Shown here piece by piece: positions 7,090-13,920 of a stretch of DNA of 26,856 bases. The DNA comes from Euryarchaeota archaeon UBA181 (lineage in GTDB: Archaea; Thermoplasmatota; Poseidoniia; Poseidoniales; Thalassarchaeaceae). Position 1 is the first letter of the stretch; each line of letters opens with the position of its first letter. Both the position numbers and the translations under genes were made by a program. The notes beneath the pieces were generated by a model. The model was not told the DNA's origin. It ran no database searches and was given only the letters and a program-made list of their open reading frames with translations. Location: NCBI GenBank assembly GCA_002496725.1, contig DALI01000049.1, forward strand, positions 72,110-98,965, written 5' to 3'.

Positions 7090-7668
7090 ATGGTAAACAG
7101 AAATGATGCTATTAATGCAGTTGAGACTATAGTTAGATTCATTGAGAGCACCGATGGAGAATTACGTGAAGGTTTACTAGATACCCCACAGAGGGTAATC
7201 AATTCATTTGAAGAAATATATGCTGGATACAGTATTGACTCAGGTGAAATTTTAGACTCGACATTCAATAGTGAAGATTATGATGGTATTGTTTTGTTGA
7301 GCGACATAGAGTTCCATAGCACATGCGAGCATCATCTACAACCATTCAGTGGCAAAGCGCACATTGCTTACATCCCCGTGCAAAGAATAGTCGGCATAAG
7401 CAAATTGGCGAGGCTGCTTGATTCACATTGCAAGAGGTTACAGAATCAAGAGAGAATTACAAAATCTATAGCTGATGACATTGTAAAGCACCTCAATCCC
7501 TTAGGTTGTGCTGTAATCCTGGAGGCTAAGCACGGGTGTATGAGGTGCAGGGGCGTACTGAAGCAGAACGCCGTTATGTCCACAAGCTCAATGAGGGGAG
7601 CATTCTTTGATAATTCAGAAGCTAGAAGTGAACTATTTCAATTAATCAACAACTCAAACAATGGATGA
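7090..7668 (+). CDS. folE: GTP cyclohydrolase I (class IA)
   Basis: Converts GTP to 7,8-dihydroneopterin triphosphate, the first step toward preQ0 and pterins. The 192-residue protein carries the zinc ligands C79 and H82 in STCEHHLQPF and C150 in EAKHGCMRCRG, plus the C-terminal STSSMRGAF segment typical of class IA enzymes. Start 7090 is chosen because GGGGTGA (about 7078-7084) lies at good Shine-Dalgarno distance and because the family begins near this point; in-frame ATGs at 7054 and 7072 overlap the RHH gene. Many archaea use the unrelated MptA/FolE2 enzyme instead, so a bacterial-type FolE in this operon is notable. The neighbours queD, queE and queC show its main product goes to 7-deazaguanines. 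Confidence 0.94.
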   Translation: MVNRNDAINAVETIVRFIESTDGELREGLLDTPQRVINSFEEIYAGYSIDSGEILDSTFNSEDYDGIVLLSDIEFHSTCEHHLQPFSGKAHIAYIPVQRIVGISKLARLLDSHCKRLQNQERITKSIADDIVKHLNPLGCAVILEAKHGCMRCRGVLKQNAVMSTSSMRGAFFDNSEARSELFQLINNSNNG

Positions 7669-7673
7669 TTTAA

Positions 7674-8270
7674 ATGACAACATATCCGATTGTTGAAATC
7701 TTTCATTCTGTACAGGGAGAGGGGTATCACGTAGGAATTCCCCATGTATTTATTAGATTTGGAAATTGTAATCTAAGGTGTGAATGGTGCGATACAAATT
7801 TCTTAAAGTTCGAAGAGAGGACCATGGATAGTATCGTACATGAAGTACTTTCATATGACTGTGACAGAGTCATATTTACGGGCGGTGAACCAGCCATGCA
7901 GGATCTTAATACAATAGGGAAGAAACTGAAAGAGCATGATATTTATCTCTCAATTGAAACTAATGGGACGATTGAAATAGATCCGATAATTGATTGGATT
8001 TGTGTTAGCCCAAAAGATCAACTTTACCCCAATGTTTCAATCAAGCAAAGACATGGAAATGAGTTGAAAGTAGTATACTGTGGACAAGATCTCTCAATGT
8101 ACCAGGATTTGAAGCTTGGGTTTGAACATCACTTTATCCAGCCATGCTACATCGAAACAGATACAATAGAGCAAAATGGCAAATCATTCCAAGATGTCGA
8201 GCAGTTAGTCAAGTTAAACAGTGGTTGGAGACTTAGTTTACAGACTCATAAGTGGATGGGGGTGCTATAA
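7674..8270 (+). CDS. queE: 7-carboxy-7-deazaguanine synthase (radical SAM)
   Basis: Converts 6-carboxy-5,6,7,8-tetrahydropterin to 7-carboxy-7-deazaguanine by radical SAM ring contraction. The 198-residue protein has the early QGEG motif at 14-17 and the cluster motif C32-x3-C36-x2-C39 (CNLRCEWC), with W38 as in other QueE proteins. The SAM-binding FTGGEP motif is at 68-73, and SIETNGT follows. It requires a [4Fe-4S] cluster, SAM and Mg2+. It begins five bases after folE, and its end overlaps the start of queC by 19 bases, which suggests coupled translation. The identification is firm from motifs, length and operon position. Confidence 0.94.
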   Translation: MTTYPIVEIFHSVQGEGYHVGIPHVFIRFGNCNLRCEWCDTNFLKFEERTMDSIVHEVLSYDCDRVIFTGGEPAMQDLNTIGKKLKEHDIYLSIETNGTIEIDPIIDWICVSPKDQLYPNVSIKQRHGNELKVVYCGQDLSMYQDLKLGFEHHFIQPCYIETDTIEQNGKSFQDVEQLVKLNSGWRLSLQTHKWMGVL

Positions 8271-9358
8271 TCAGAGCAGTAATGGCACTATCTGGGGGAA
8301 TGGATAGTACAGGCCTTCTACTGTCACTCTTGGCAGAAGGATACCATGTGACCTGTATCAGTTATGAATATGGACAGAAACACTCCATAGAAGTAGAGAG
8401 AGCCAAAGTAAATATCCAATATCTTAGTGAACATGGAATCTTTGTGGGTCATGAGGTTATTGATCTCAAATCCGCCTTCTCTTCATTACAATCAGCACTG
8501 ACGACAGACAGTATTTTAGTGCCCGAGGGACATTACGAGGAAGAACAAATGAAATCCACAGTGGTTCCCAATAGAAATGCCATATTTGCATCAATACTTT
8601 ATGGATATGCGCTCAGTATCTCAGCCACTGAAGATTCAGATGTGGTGATAGCATTGGGTGTTCATTCGGGAGACCATGCGATATACCCTGATTGTAGGCC
8701 TGAGTTTTATGATTCGATAGAGAAATCATTTGCCTTAGGCAACTGGGGGTCTGATAGAATCTCTATGAAGCTCCCATATATCAATCAAGATAAGGTGTAC
8801 ATCCTTAGAGATTCAATAAATAATTGCAATCATCTGGGCCTAGATTTCGATACTGTTTTTCGTAACACAAATACCTCTTACAACCCTGATGAATCTGGTA
8901 TTTCTTCAGGTAAAAGCGGTGCGGATATAGAAAGAATACTGGCATTCAATTCCATCGGTCGGAGAGATCCATTGGAATATATTGATACCTGGGAAAACGT
9001 ACTTGAAAATGCCCTTAAGCATAAATTACGTCACCACGTAATGAAGGAAAATGGTACTGAAAGACCATTCACTGGACTTTATGACAAGCATTACGATTCT
9101 GGTGTATACAATTGTGCCGACTGCGGGCAAACACTGTTCAGCTCTAAATCTAAATTCGACTCAGGCTGTGGCTGGCCTGCATTCTCCGATGAATTTCAAA
9201 ATGCGAATATTGAGAAATTAGTAGATAATAGCCATGGTATGACGCGAATTGAGGTCAGATGTAGCGAATGCGACTCCCACCTAGGACATCTATTTCATGA
9301 ATCAAAGGGCCCCAGATATTGTATTAATTCAATTTGCTTAGAATTTATGGAGGAATAG
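8252..9358 (+). CDS. queC: QueC-MsrB fusion: 7-cyano-7-deazaguanine synthase with methionine sulfoxide reductase B
   Basis: Residues 1 to about 255 are QueC, which makes preQ0 from 7-carboxy-7-deazaguanine, ammonia and ATP. The PP-loop is LSGGMDST (13-20), followed by VVPNRNAIF and YPDCRPEF. Residues about 258-368 are a complete MsrB domain. It has zinc pairs C288/C291 and C337/C340, FDSGCGWPAF, SHGMTRIEVRC, HLGHLF, and the catalytic C357 in RYCINS. MsrB reduces methionine-R-sulfoxide. No stop codon or frame change separates the two. The four zinc cysteines of normal QueC (CY...CGxCxxC) are S209, S219, S222 and D225, although the surrounding residues align well. Start 8252 overlaps queE by 19 bases; queD follows after one base. 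Confidence 0.93.
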   Translation: MDGGAIIRAVMALSGGMDSTGLLLSLLAEGYHVTCISYEYGQKHSIEVERAKVNIQYLSEHGIFVGHEVIDLKSAFSSLQSALTTDSILVPEGHYEEEQMKSTVVPNRNAIFASILYGYALSISATEDSDVVIALGVHSGDHAIYPDCRPEFYDSIEKSFALGNWGSDRISMKLPYINQDKVYILRDSINNCNHLGLDFDTVFRNTNTSYNPDESGISSGKSGADIERILAFNSIGRRDPLEYIDTWENVLENALKHKLRHHVMKENGTERPFTGLYDKHYDSGVYNCADCGQTLFSSKSKFDSGCGWPAFSDEFQNANIEKLVDNSHGMTRIEVRCSECDSHLGHLFHESKGPRYCINSICLEFMEE

Positions 9359-9359
9359 A

Positions 9360-9815
9360 ATGACAACTAGGATTAAGAGATGGGTTGAGACTGATACTGG
9401 ACATAGGGTTCCCAACCACAAGAGTAAATGCAGAAATATGCATGGACATCGATATCGATGGGAAGCTGAGTTATCCGGTGATGTAGTTACGGATATTGGT
9501 GTTTCAGAGGAAGGAATGTTGATTGATTTTTCTGATGTTTCAAAGATACTAACAACATATATTCACGATATAGTCGATCATGCATTTATCGTATTCGAGG
9601 GGGATGAAGTAGCAATTAGTGCACTCTCAGTTATGCCAGATAATCATAAAACTGTAATTGTTCCATTCATACCCACTGCAGAGAATCTAGCTAAATGGGC
9701 GTTCGAACAAGTTCAGCCACATATCATCTCTTCCTATGGGAATAAGTTACAGCTACATTCATTTCATGTCAGAGAGACTCCAAAGTCATGGGCAAGTTGG
9801 TATCCTGAAAAATAG
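9360..9815 (+). CDS. queD: 6-carboxy-5,6,7,8-tetrahydropterin synthase (QueD/PTPS family)
   Basis: Converts dihydroneopterin triphosphate from FolE to 6-carboxytetrahydropterin, the substrate of QueE. The 151 residues contain the zinc ligands H15, H28 and H30 (the last two in CRNMHGHRY) and the candidate catalytic C24. DHAFI, PTAENLA and the glutamate of VRETPKSWASW complete the usual active-site set. The start follows a clear GGAGGA Shine-Dalgarno at 9349-9354, which lies inside the last codons of queC, so translation is coupled. This is the last gene of the operon; trmJ runs toward it from the other strand. Within the broader PTPS family the operon context favours QueD over the archaeal PTPS-III pterin enzyme. 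Confidence 0.93.
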   Translation: MTTRIKRWVETDTGHRVPNHKSKCRNMHGHRYRWEAELSGDVVTDIGVSEEGMLIDFSDVSKILTTYIHDIVDHAFIVFEGDEVAISALSVMPDNHKTVIVPFIPTAENLAKWAFEQVQPHIISSYGNKLQLHSFHVRETPKSWASWYPEK

Positions 9816-9844
9816 GATATAGAATATTAATTTCAGCTCTGAAT

Positions 9845-9858
9845 CTATCATAAGATAG
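9845..9858. terminator. Short dyad between convergent queD and trmJ
   Basis: CTATC and GATAG flank ATAA in the 46-base gap between the two convergent genes. It might help end transcription from either side, but the stem is only 5 bp and there is no clear T-run, so support is weak. Confidence 0.25.
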
Positions 9859-9861
9859 TGA

Positions 9862-10632
9862 TTAACTATGATCGGTTTTATCGCCTTCAAACGAATCAGC
9901 CGCTTCTGAAATTACAGATAGGATTCGGTGAATCTCATCATCCTTGGGTAACCCCCTCATTATCACCCTGTTCAGAGTTTCCTCTATTCCGTTTCTCTTA
10001 TGTTCCTTAGTGGGCATAGAACTAGCGAGCCTTGATATTTCTGACCTCAGTCTACTACGTAATGCTGGATTCAGCAGCCTCATTTCCTGAGACTCAGCGA
10101 AATCATGCTTTGCATCTGTTACGTACCACACGTAGCATATAATCGATACGGCATGACTAAGATTGAGAATGGGGTATCCTTCCCATGTGGGGATTGTGAC
10201 TAGAATGTCGCATTCTTGTAACTGTTCATTTGTTAATCCGATATCCTCCGGACCAAAAACTAATGCAATTCTTCCTTCAGATGACCCCAGTCTTTCTGGC
10301 AACTCCTCAGGAAGTAAGAAATGCCTGAATGTTATTTTATCTCCAATCTCCCTCTTACCAGAAGTACCTACAACGACAGAGCAATCCTTGGTTGCATCTT
10401 CTAGAGACTCAAATATTTTGCAGCTTTCCAAGATATTCTGTGCGTGTTTTGCTCTATTCCTTGTTTCATCGCTCCAGTCCCTATTTCTTCCAACTATTCT
10501 AAGATCCATAATTCCGAAATTTAAAATCGAACGTGCAACAGCACCGATGTTTCCATCATATTTTGGTTCTACAAGAACTACAGAGACATTTCTTACCCCC
10601 AAAGGAGGATCAACTTCCAATCTTCCGCCCAT
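9862..10632 (-). CDS. trmJ: TrmJ-like SPOUT tRNA 2'-O-methyltransferase
   Basis: SAM-dependent SPOUT enzyme that, in characterised archaeal homologues, methylates the ribose of C32 in tRNA. The 256 residues show the three SpoU motifs: EPKYDGNIGAVARS near the N terminus with the Asn and Arg of motif 1, LVFGPEDIGLTNEQL (motif 2), and PILNLSHAVSI (motif 3), which form the SAM-binding trefoil knot. A helical C-terminal extension of about 90 residues is typical for TrmJ and separates it from TrmH or TrmL. It is the last gene of the minus-strand ribosomal protein cluster, 36 bases after rps17e, and is probably co-transcribed with it. TrmJ fits better than the other SpoU enzymes, but the target nucleotide is taken from the family. 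Confidence 0.88.
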   Translation of the reverse strand: MGGRLEVDPPLGVRNVSVVLVEPKYDGNIGAVARSILNFGIMDLRIVGRNRDWSDETRNRAKHAQNILESCKIFESLEDATKDCSVVVGTSGKREIGDKITFRHFLLPEELPERLGSSEGRIALVFGPEDIGLTNEQLQECDILVTIPTWEGYPILNLSHAVSIICYVWYVTDAKHDFAESQEMRLLNPALRSRLRSEISRLASSMPTKEHKRNGIEETLNRVIMRGLPKDDEIHRILSVISEAADSFEGDKTDHS

Positions 10633-10668
10633 GGTAACTCGAGATAGTCGTTGTTCAAGAGTAATGCG

Positions 10669-10860
10669 CTAATCTACACGTCTTTGCCTGTACCTTGTGA
10701 TATATCCAGCGATCCAGTTCCTCATCCTCTTGTTGTCTACATCGGAAAATTGACTGACTAAATGCTTATTCGCATCAAAGTCATCAGAGAACTGATCGGG
10801 ATAAAGCTCCAAAAGCCTAAGGGCCCTAATTTTAACGAAGGAAGGTCTAATATTGCCCAT
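10669..10860 (-). CDS. rps17e: Ribosomal protein S17e
   Basis: Small-subunit protein found only in archaea and eukaryotes. The 63-residue sequence starts with [10 protein letters not shown] and continues with a [13 protein letters not shown] segment and [14 protein letters not shown], which match archaeal S17e throughout; the length is also right. A strong GGAGGAA Shine-Dalgarno formed by the last codons of rpl31e lies seven bases before the ATG, so the two genes are coupled. It sits between L31e and trmJ. The position of S17e in an S19e-L39e-L31e cluster is not the commonest archaeal order. Confidence 0.93.
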   Translation of the reverse strand: MGNIRPSFVKIRALRLLELYPDQFSDDFDANKHLVSQFSDVDNKRMRNWIAGYITRYRQRRVD

Positions 10861-10862
10861 TT

Positions 10863-11126
10863 TTATTCCTCCAGCAGTTTCACCTCAAGGGGAAATCCTT
10901 CCTCCCTGGTGCATACAATAGTAATTTTCCTTGGGGGCTTTTGCATACCCTTCGACCAGATATAATGATTGACGGCCTCGTCGATCCAAATATCTTCATC
11001 TTCCCTCTTTTTCATGTGTCTAGCGACATGAATCTTTATTTCGGCCATTGCCCTGTTTGCTCTCCTAGTACGGGGAACACTCCAAGCCGCCCTGAGGGGG
11101 ATGGTCATTTCTTTTATCTCCGCCAT
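10863..11126 (-). CDS. rpl31e: Ribosomal protein L31e
   Basis: Large-subunit protein of archaea and eukaryotes, near the peptide exit tunnel in known ribosome structures. The 87 residues contain the family core: [30 protein letters not shown], and [22 protein letters not shown]. The family usually reads LR....PR..RA..A...IR.....HMK with a following I....N..IW.RG....P..I, which is seen here. An AGAGGTGA Shine-Dalgarno overlaps the stop codon of rpl39e four bases upstream, another sign of coupled translation in this compact cluster. Confidence 0.94.
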   Translation of the reverse strand: MAEIKEMTIPLRAAWSVPRTRRANRAMAEIKIHVARHMKKREDEDIWIDEAVNHYIWSKGMQKPPRKITIVCTREEGFPLEVKLLEE

Positions 11127-11130
11127 ATAT

Positions 11131-11286
11131 TCACCTCTGTAACTTACTCCTTCGCCACATATGTCTCTTAGGGTGTGTGGTGGTATTTCGATTGGTCCTT
11201 AGCATAACCCATACTGGGACCCTTCTATTCTGTTTAGTGACTTTCATTAGACGCCTCTTTTTTGCGTTGGGCTTGTGTCTTGCCAT
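11131..11286 (-). CDS. rpl39e: Ribosomal protein L39e
   Basis: A 51-residue, very basic protein with ATG at 11286 and TGA at 11131. It reads [20 protein letters not shown] at its start, continues with [11 protein letters not shown], and ends with [10 protein letters not shown]. Length, composition and the VPVWVMLRT core identify archaeal/eukaryal L39e, which lines the peptide exit tunnel. AGGTGAT, overlapping the TAG of rps19e, lies four bases before the start. The gene lies between rps19e and rpl31e, which is its usual archaeal place, so the call is firm despite the small size. Confidence 0.95.
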   Translation of the reverse strand: MARHKPNAKKRRLMKVTKQNRRVPVWVMLRTNRNTTTHPKRHMWRRSKLQR

Positions 11287-11295
11287 TGTCATCAC

Positions 11296-11772
11296 CTAAT
11301 AATTAGAAAGTCCGGGGTGCCTTTCAATAGCTGCTTCAAGCACGTCATTAGCAACAGAATCTAGTAGCGCCTGTCCGGCAGAAGTCAGAACCTTACCGTG
11401 GTTAACACTGCCAGAAAGGTTCATCTTACTTTGAATCAGGCCTGCGGAGGTTAGTTGTTGCATTACTGTTCTTGAGATATTCCGAGATCCGGCTACAGCC
11501 CTGTTTGGCTTTACGCCCCTGTCCTTGGGGCCACCGAAGTGTTGGGCCATGTGATTGGCTCCGATTGGTCCGAGCTTGCCGACCTTCCTCAATACAGCCG
11601 CCGAACGTATATGCCACCAGTTGTCTTGAGAGGGAGGCCTCTCTCTGTGTGTACCAGTTTTGACCAAAGTAGACCATTCTGGGGGTTTTATGGACTCTAC
11701 ATCCACTAAACGAACGGAAAGCTCGTTGATGAGAAGGTCCGCTGGAACATCATGATACGTAGTCATAGCCAC
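11296..11772 (-). CDS. rps19e: Ribosomal protein S19e
   Basis: Small-subunit protein needed for maturation of the 3' end of small rRNA in eukaryotes and present in archaea. The 158 residues contain PPEWSTLVKTGTHRERPPSQDNWW split by the usual Trp and Lys positions, IRSAAVLRKVGKLGPIG, and GSRNISRTVMQQL followed by LTSAGQALLD, all typical of S19e. First gene of the cluster. Two starts are possible, GTG 11772 and ATG 11766. A TTAAATAC element at 11800-11807 would place transcription start close to the GTG, so the longer form with a nearly leaderless mRNA is preferred; only two residues depend on this. Confidence 0.94.
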   Translation of the reverse strand: MAMTTYHDVPADLLINELSVRLVDVESIKPPEWSTLVKTGTHRERPPSQDNWWHIRSAAVLRKVGKLGPIGANHMAQHFGGPKDRGVKPNRAVAGSRNISRTVMQQLTSAGLIQSKMNLSGSVNHGKVLTSAGQALLDSVANDVLEAAIERHPGLSNY

Positions 11773-11799
11773 ACCAAGCAGCCGCCCGTCTTACAGTCT

Positions 11800-11807
11800 G
11801 TATTTAA
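11800..11807 (-). promoter_or_regulatory. Probable TATA box of the ribosomal protein cluster
   Basis: Read on the minus strand, TTAAATAC lies about 30 bases before the GTG at 11772, the normal archaeal TATA distance for a leaderless or short-leader mRNA. It is the best AT-rich element in the 125-base divergent gap. Confidence 0.5.
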
Positions 11808-11897
11808 CCGTGATGACACACAACTCGATATCTCGCCCCGCTGAAACAGTTACAGTGTACTACAAGGATTGAAATTAGTACGTCCACACGCAAGTGC

Positions 11898-12710
11898 ATG
11901 CGTAAGACGATGTCTCAAAATCCTAACATGCTTAGGACGATGATTGGTATCGGCCTTACTCTGATATTTGTACTCGGATACGCTGTCTATTCAAACACGG
12001 TTGAGTCAGAGTATTATGGCTATGTGACTACGAATGAGATGGAAGCTCTAGAGCTTAACCAAGATGATCCTGAATCCTCGGAATGGTATGTATCCACCAA
12101 CATTCCGATGACTTGGATAAATGTATCAGCCGAGGGAGCTCCTGAAAACTCAATTCTGAGAGTTCAAGCGGATGGAATCTCATGGTTCCATTCTCCATTT
12201 CTCGGAGAGAACCAAGATTTCCCCTTCAATTGTGAAGGTGATGGCGACTACTCAGATTTGGTGGAAACCTGTGATTTTTCTACGACGCATGAAATTGAGA
12301 TTATCGAATCTGGTGAAGTAAGCCTGAGGGGGATTGTGTCATCCATTTTACCTATCGAGGGCCTGGGTTATCTTCAGGCAGATGATATGGAACAAGCACT
12401 GATTCTAGCTGACGAATTAATCAATGACGAAAAATCCACTATTACTTGGAGGATTGGCATCTATGATGAGAATCTTGAACCCATATCAAGCAATGGCATT
12501 TCTATCAATGTAAATATTACAACACACGATTTGACTAGTGTGAGTGAATTTGAGATTGATCCCATTGAGGAGTCTGTATACAGTCTGGCAACTCTAATTG
12601 GTTGCTTCAGTCTAATGTTGATTCTGCCACTCATAATTTACTTTTCAGCTGTCTATAAGGCCAAGAAAGACGAGTCCGTTAGGATGGATGCCCCTAATCT
12701 CGACTCCTAG
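11898..12710 (+). CDS. Membrane-anchored protein with extracellular domain, unknown
   Basis: I do not recognise a family. The 270 residues have one hydrophobic segment near the N terminus (about 13-31, TMIGIGLTLIFVLGYAVY) and one near the C terminus (about 228-252, ATLIGCFSLMLILPLIIYF). Between them is an acidic, beta-rich domain of about 190 residues rich in Asp, Glu, Ser and Trp, probably outside the cell, containing two Cys (in FNCEGDGD and VETCDF) that could form a disulfide. A short Lys-rich tail follows the second segment, as expected for the cytoplasmic side. An AT-rich element near 11868-11877 lies about 25 bases before the ATG. Its last 17 bases overlap the end of the convergent PqqD-like gene. 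Confidence 0.75.
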   Translation: MRKTMSQNPNMLRTMIGIGLTLIFVLGYAVYSNTVESEYYGYVTTNEMEALELNQDDPESSEWYVSTNIPMTWINVSAEGAPENSILRVQADGISWFHSPFLGENQDFPFNCEGDGDYSDLVETCDFSTTHEIEIIESGEVSLRGIVSSILPIEGLGYLQADDMEQALILADELINDEKSTITWRIGIYDENLEPISSNGISINVNITTHDLTSVSEFEIDPIEESVYSLATLIGCFSLMLILPLIIYFSAVYKAKKDESVRMDAPNLDS

Positions 12711-13101
12711 GCACGTTAGGTAAATCCGCTAGTATAACCAAATTGAGCTCTTCTAAAATTAAAATGGAGGCTGAGCAACGCTCTTCGGATGGAATTATGG
12801 CCTCTTCAAAGCACTCTTCCATTGCTTCGGCTATCTCTCCTAAACTCCTCGTTCCATCCATTAGCTGCCATAGGCCGGAATTCAATTGATCTAGGGGTCT
12901 TCTGAGATTAGCGGGTGCACGAAGAATTCTTGCAATTAAACCCTCTATGAATGAAAATTTTTTCTCTATAGTTATCACAACTTGCCTATTGCTAATGCCA
13001 AATAAATCCATTGTTGGTGAAACTTCACCATAGCTCTGTCCTAGCTCCCAATTAGAGGGAGCTCTTGTAGGAAAAATACCGGGATCGATTTTTACAGTCA
13101 T
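12694..13101 (-). CDS. PqqD-like protein
   Basis: A 135-residue cytoplasmic protein. The C-terminal two thirds look like the PqqD fold (a winged-helix peptide chaperone in RiPP pathways): an Arg-rich stretch followed by RPLDQLNSGLWQLMDGTRSL, EIAEAM and a final segment ILEELNLVILAD. In the family the pattern is LN, an aromatic or Leu residue, DGxRTxxEIA, and a closing leucine-rich helix and strand. No radical SAM maturase or small precursor gene lies nearby, so a RiPP role is not supported; stand-alone PqqD-like domains are also found in other contexts. ATG 13101 is chosen over GTG 13116 because GGGTGATC (about 13106-13113) is placed as a Shine-Dalgarno for it. Confidence 0.65.
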   Translation of the reverse strand: MTVKIDPGIFPTRAPSNWELGQSYGEVSPTMDLFGISNRQVVITIEKKFSFIEGLIARILRAPANLRRPLDQLNSGLWQLMDGTRSLGEIAEAMEECFEEAIIPSEERCSASILILEELNLVILADLPNVPRSRD

Positions 13102-13269
13102 CCGATGATCACCCACAACATCAGGCTAGTCATACAACAAATTCCAAGTATGGCTGAGGCCTTGGTTAGATCATATGACTGGATTATATTTTTTGAATAC
13201 CATGTCAATAAACCAAAGAATGAACTGAGAAATAGTAAAATTTCACTACCTGCAGGCAGAACTTGCAAA

Positions 13270-13815
13270 TTATCTCCTCAATTTAATAGTGTTAGTTACA
13301 ATTGATGTGGCCAACGAAGAAACCCTTTCTCTTATGGCCGCGTTTTTCAGCGAACCGTCTTCCTCGAAGGCCTCCTTGATATTTGGAACTGCAACTTGTT
13401 CAGGGATCACCCATCCATGAATCCACCTTGCTGCAATTCTCATGTGATTCAGAGTATTATTACTAGACTGGCCGCCCAATGTACAAACTAAACCGAAAAC
13501 CTTCCCAGATGTATGCTTGGAATATAGCCAATCAAGGCTATTTTTCATTACGCCACTCATTGTTCCATGGTATTCCGGGCTAGAAAGTATGTATGCATCG
13601 GCACTGGTTGCCATTTCCTGAAATTCCTTGACATTAACGTCATCCCAACTACCTTTGGCCCCCACAAGTGGAAGAGGCTTGTCCCCATGATCCCATATGG
13701 AAATTTCAGCTCCTTGTTCGGCGCACTCATTTAGGATTAGCTCCAACATCCTACCATTTGCAGATTTCAAATCATAAGTTCCACAAATTCCCATCACCCG
13801 AATTGACTGTGACAT
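13270..13815 (-). CDS. NAD(P)H-dependent FMN reductase (flavodoxin-like)
   Basis: A 181-residue protein of the NADPH-dependent FMN reductase family (SsuE/ChrR/azoreductase-like), which reduces flavin, quinones or other small acceptors. Visible are the first strand and phosphate loop (IRVMGICGTYDLKSANGRMLE), the flavin-binding ILSSPEYHGTMSGVMKNSLDWL, and the segment VFGLVCTLGGQSS. These are the standard FMN-contact positions. The substrate cannot be told from sequence. It is divergent from the TPR gene, with 105 bases between the starts, and lies 168 bases upstream of the PqqD-like gene on the same strand. Confidence 0.88.
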   Translation of the reverse strand: MSQSIRVMGICGTYDLKSANGRMLELILNECAEQGAEISIWDHGDKPLPLVGAKGSWDDVNVKEFQEMATSADAYILSSPEYHGTMSGVMKNSLDWLYSKHTSGKVFGLVCTLGGQSSNNTLNHMRIAARWIHGWVIPEQVAVPNIKEAFEEDGSLKNAAIRERVSSLATSIVTNTIKLRR

Positions 13816-13887
13816 GAATTGGGATAGAGGTTCCCATCTTCAAGGTGTAGGTATGGGAAACAAAATTTACAGGGAACAAGACAAGAT

Positions 13888-13895
13888 AATACTTA
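13888..13895 (+). promoter_or_regulatory. Probable TATA box (AATACTTA) of the TPR gene
   Basis: AATACTTA starts 33 bases before ATG 13921, the same octamer at the same distance as before the RHH gene. No Shine-Dalgarno precedes this ATG, which fits a leaderless mRNA. Confidence 0.55.
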
Positions 13896-13920
13896 TTGTT
13901 CTGTTGTCCAGCGATTAGGC

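Noticed and set aside
7090..9815. Possible DNA 7-deazaguanine modification (dpd) or QueC-containing defence locus (QatC/Cap9-like)
   Set aside because: The four genes are exactly the GTP-to-preQ0 set in one operon, and no DpdA-type transglycosylase, nuclease or other defence gene is nearby. tRNA archaeosine is the simpler reading.
13105..13305. 66-codon frame on the plus strand between the PqqD-like and FMN reductase genes
   Set aside because: It overlaps both minus-strand genes or their upstream region, and the peptide has no recognisable features.
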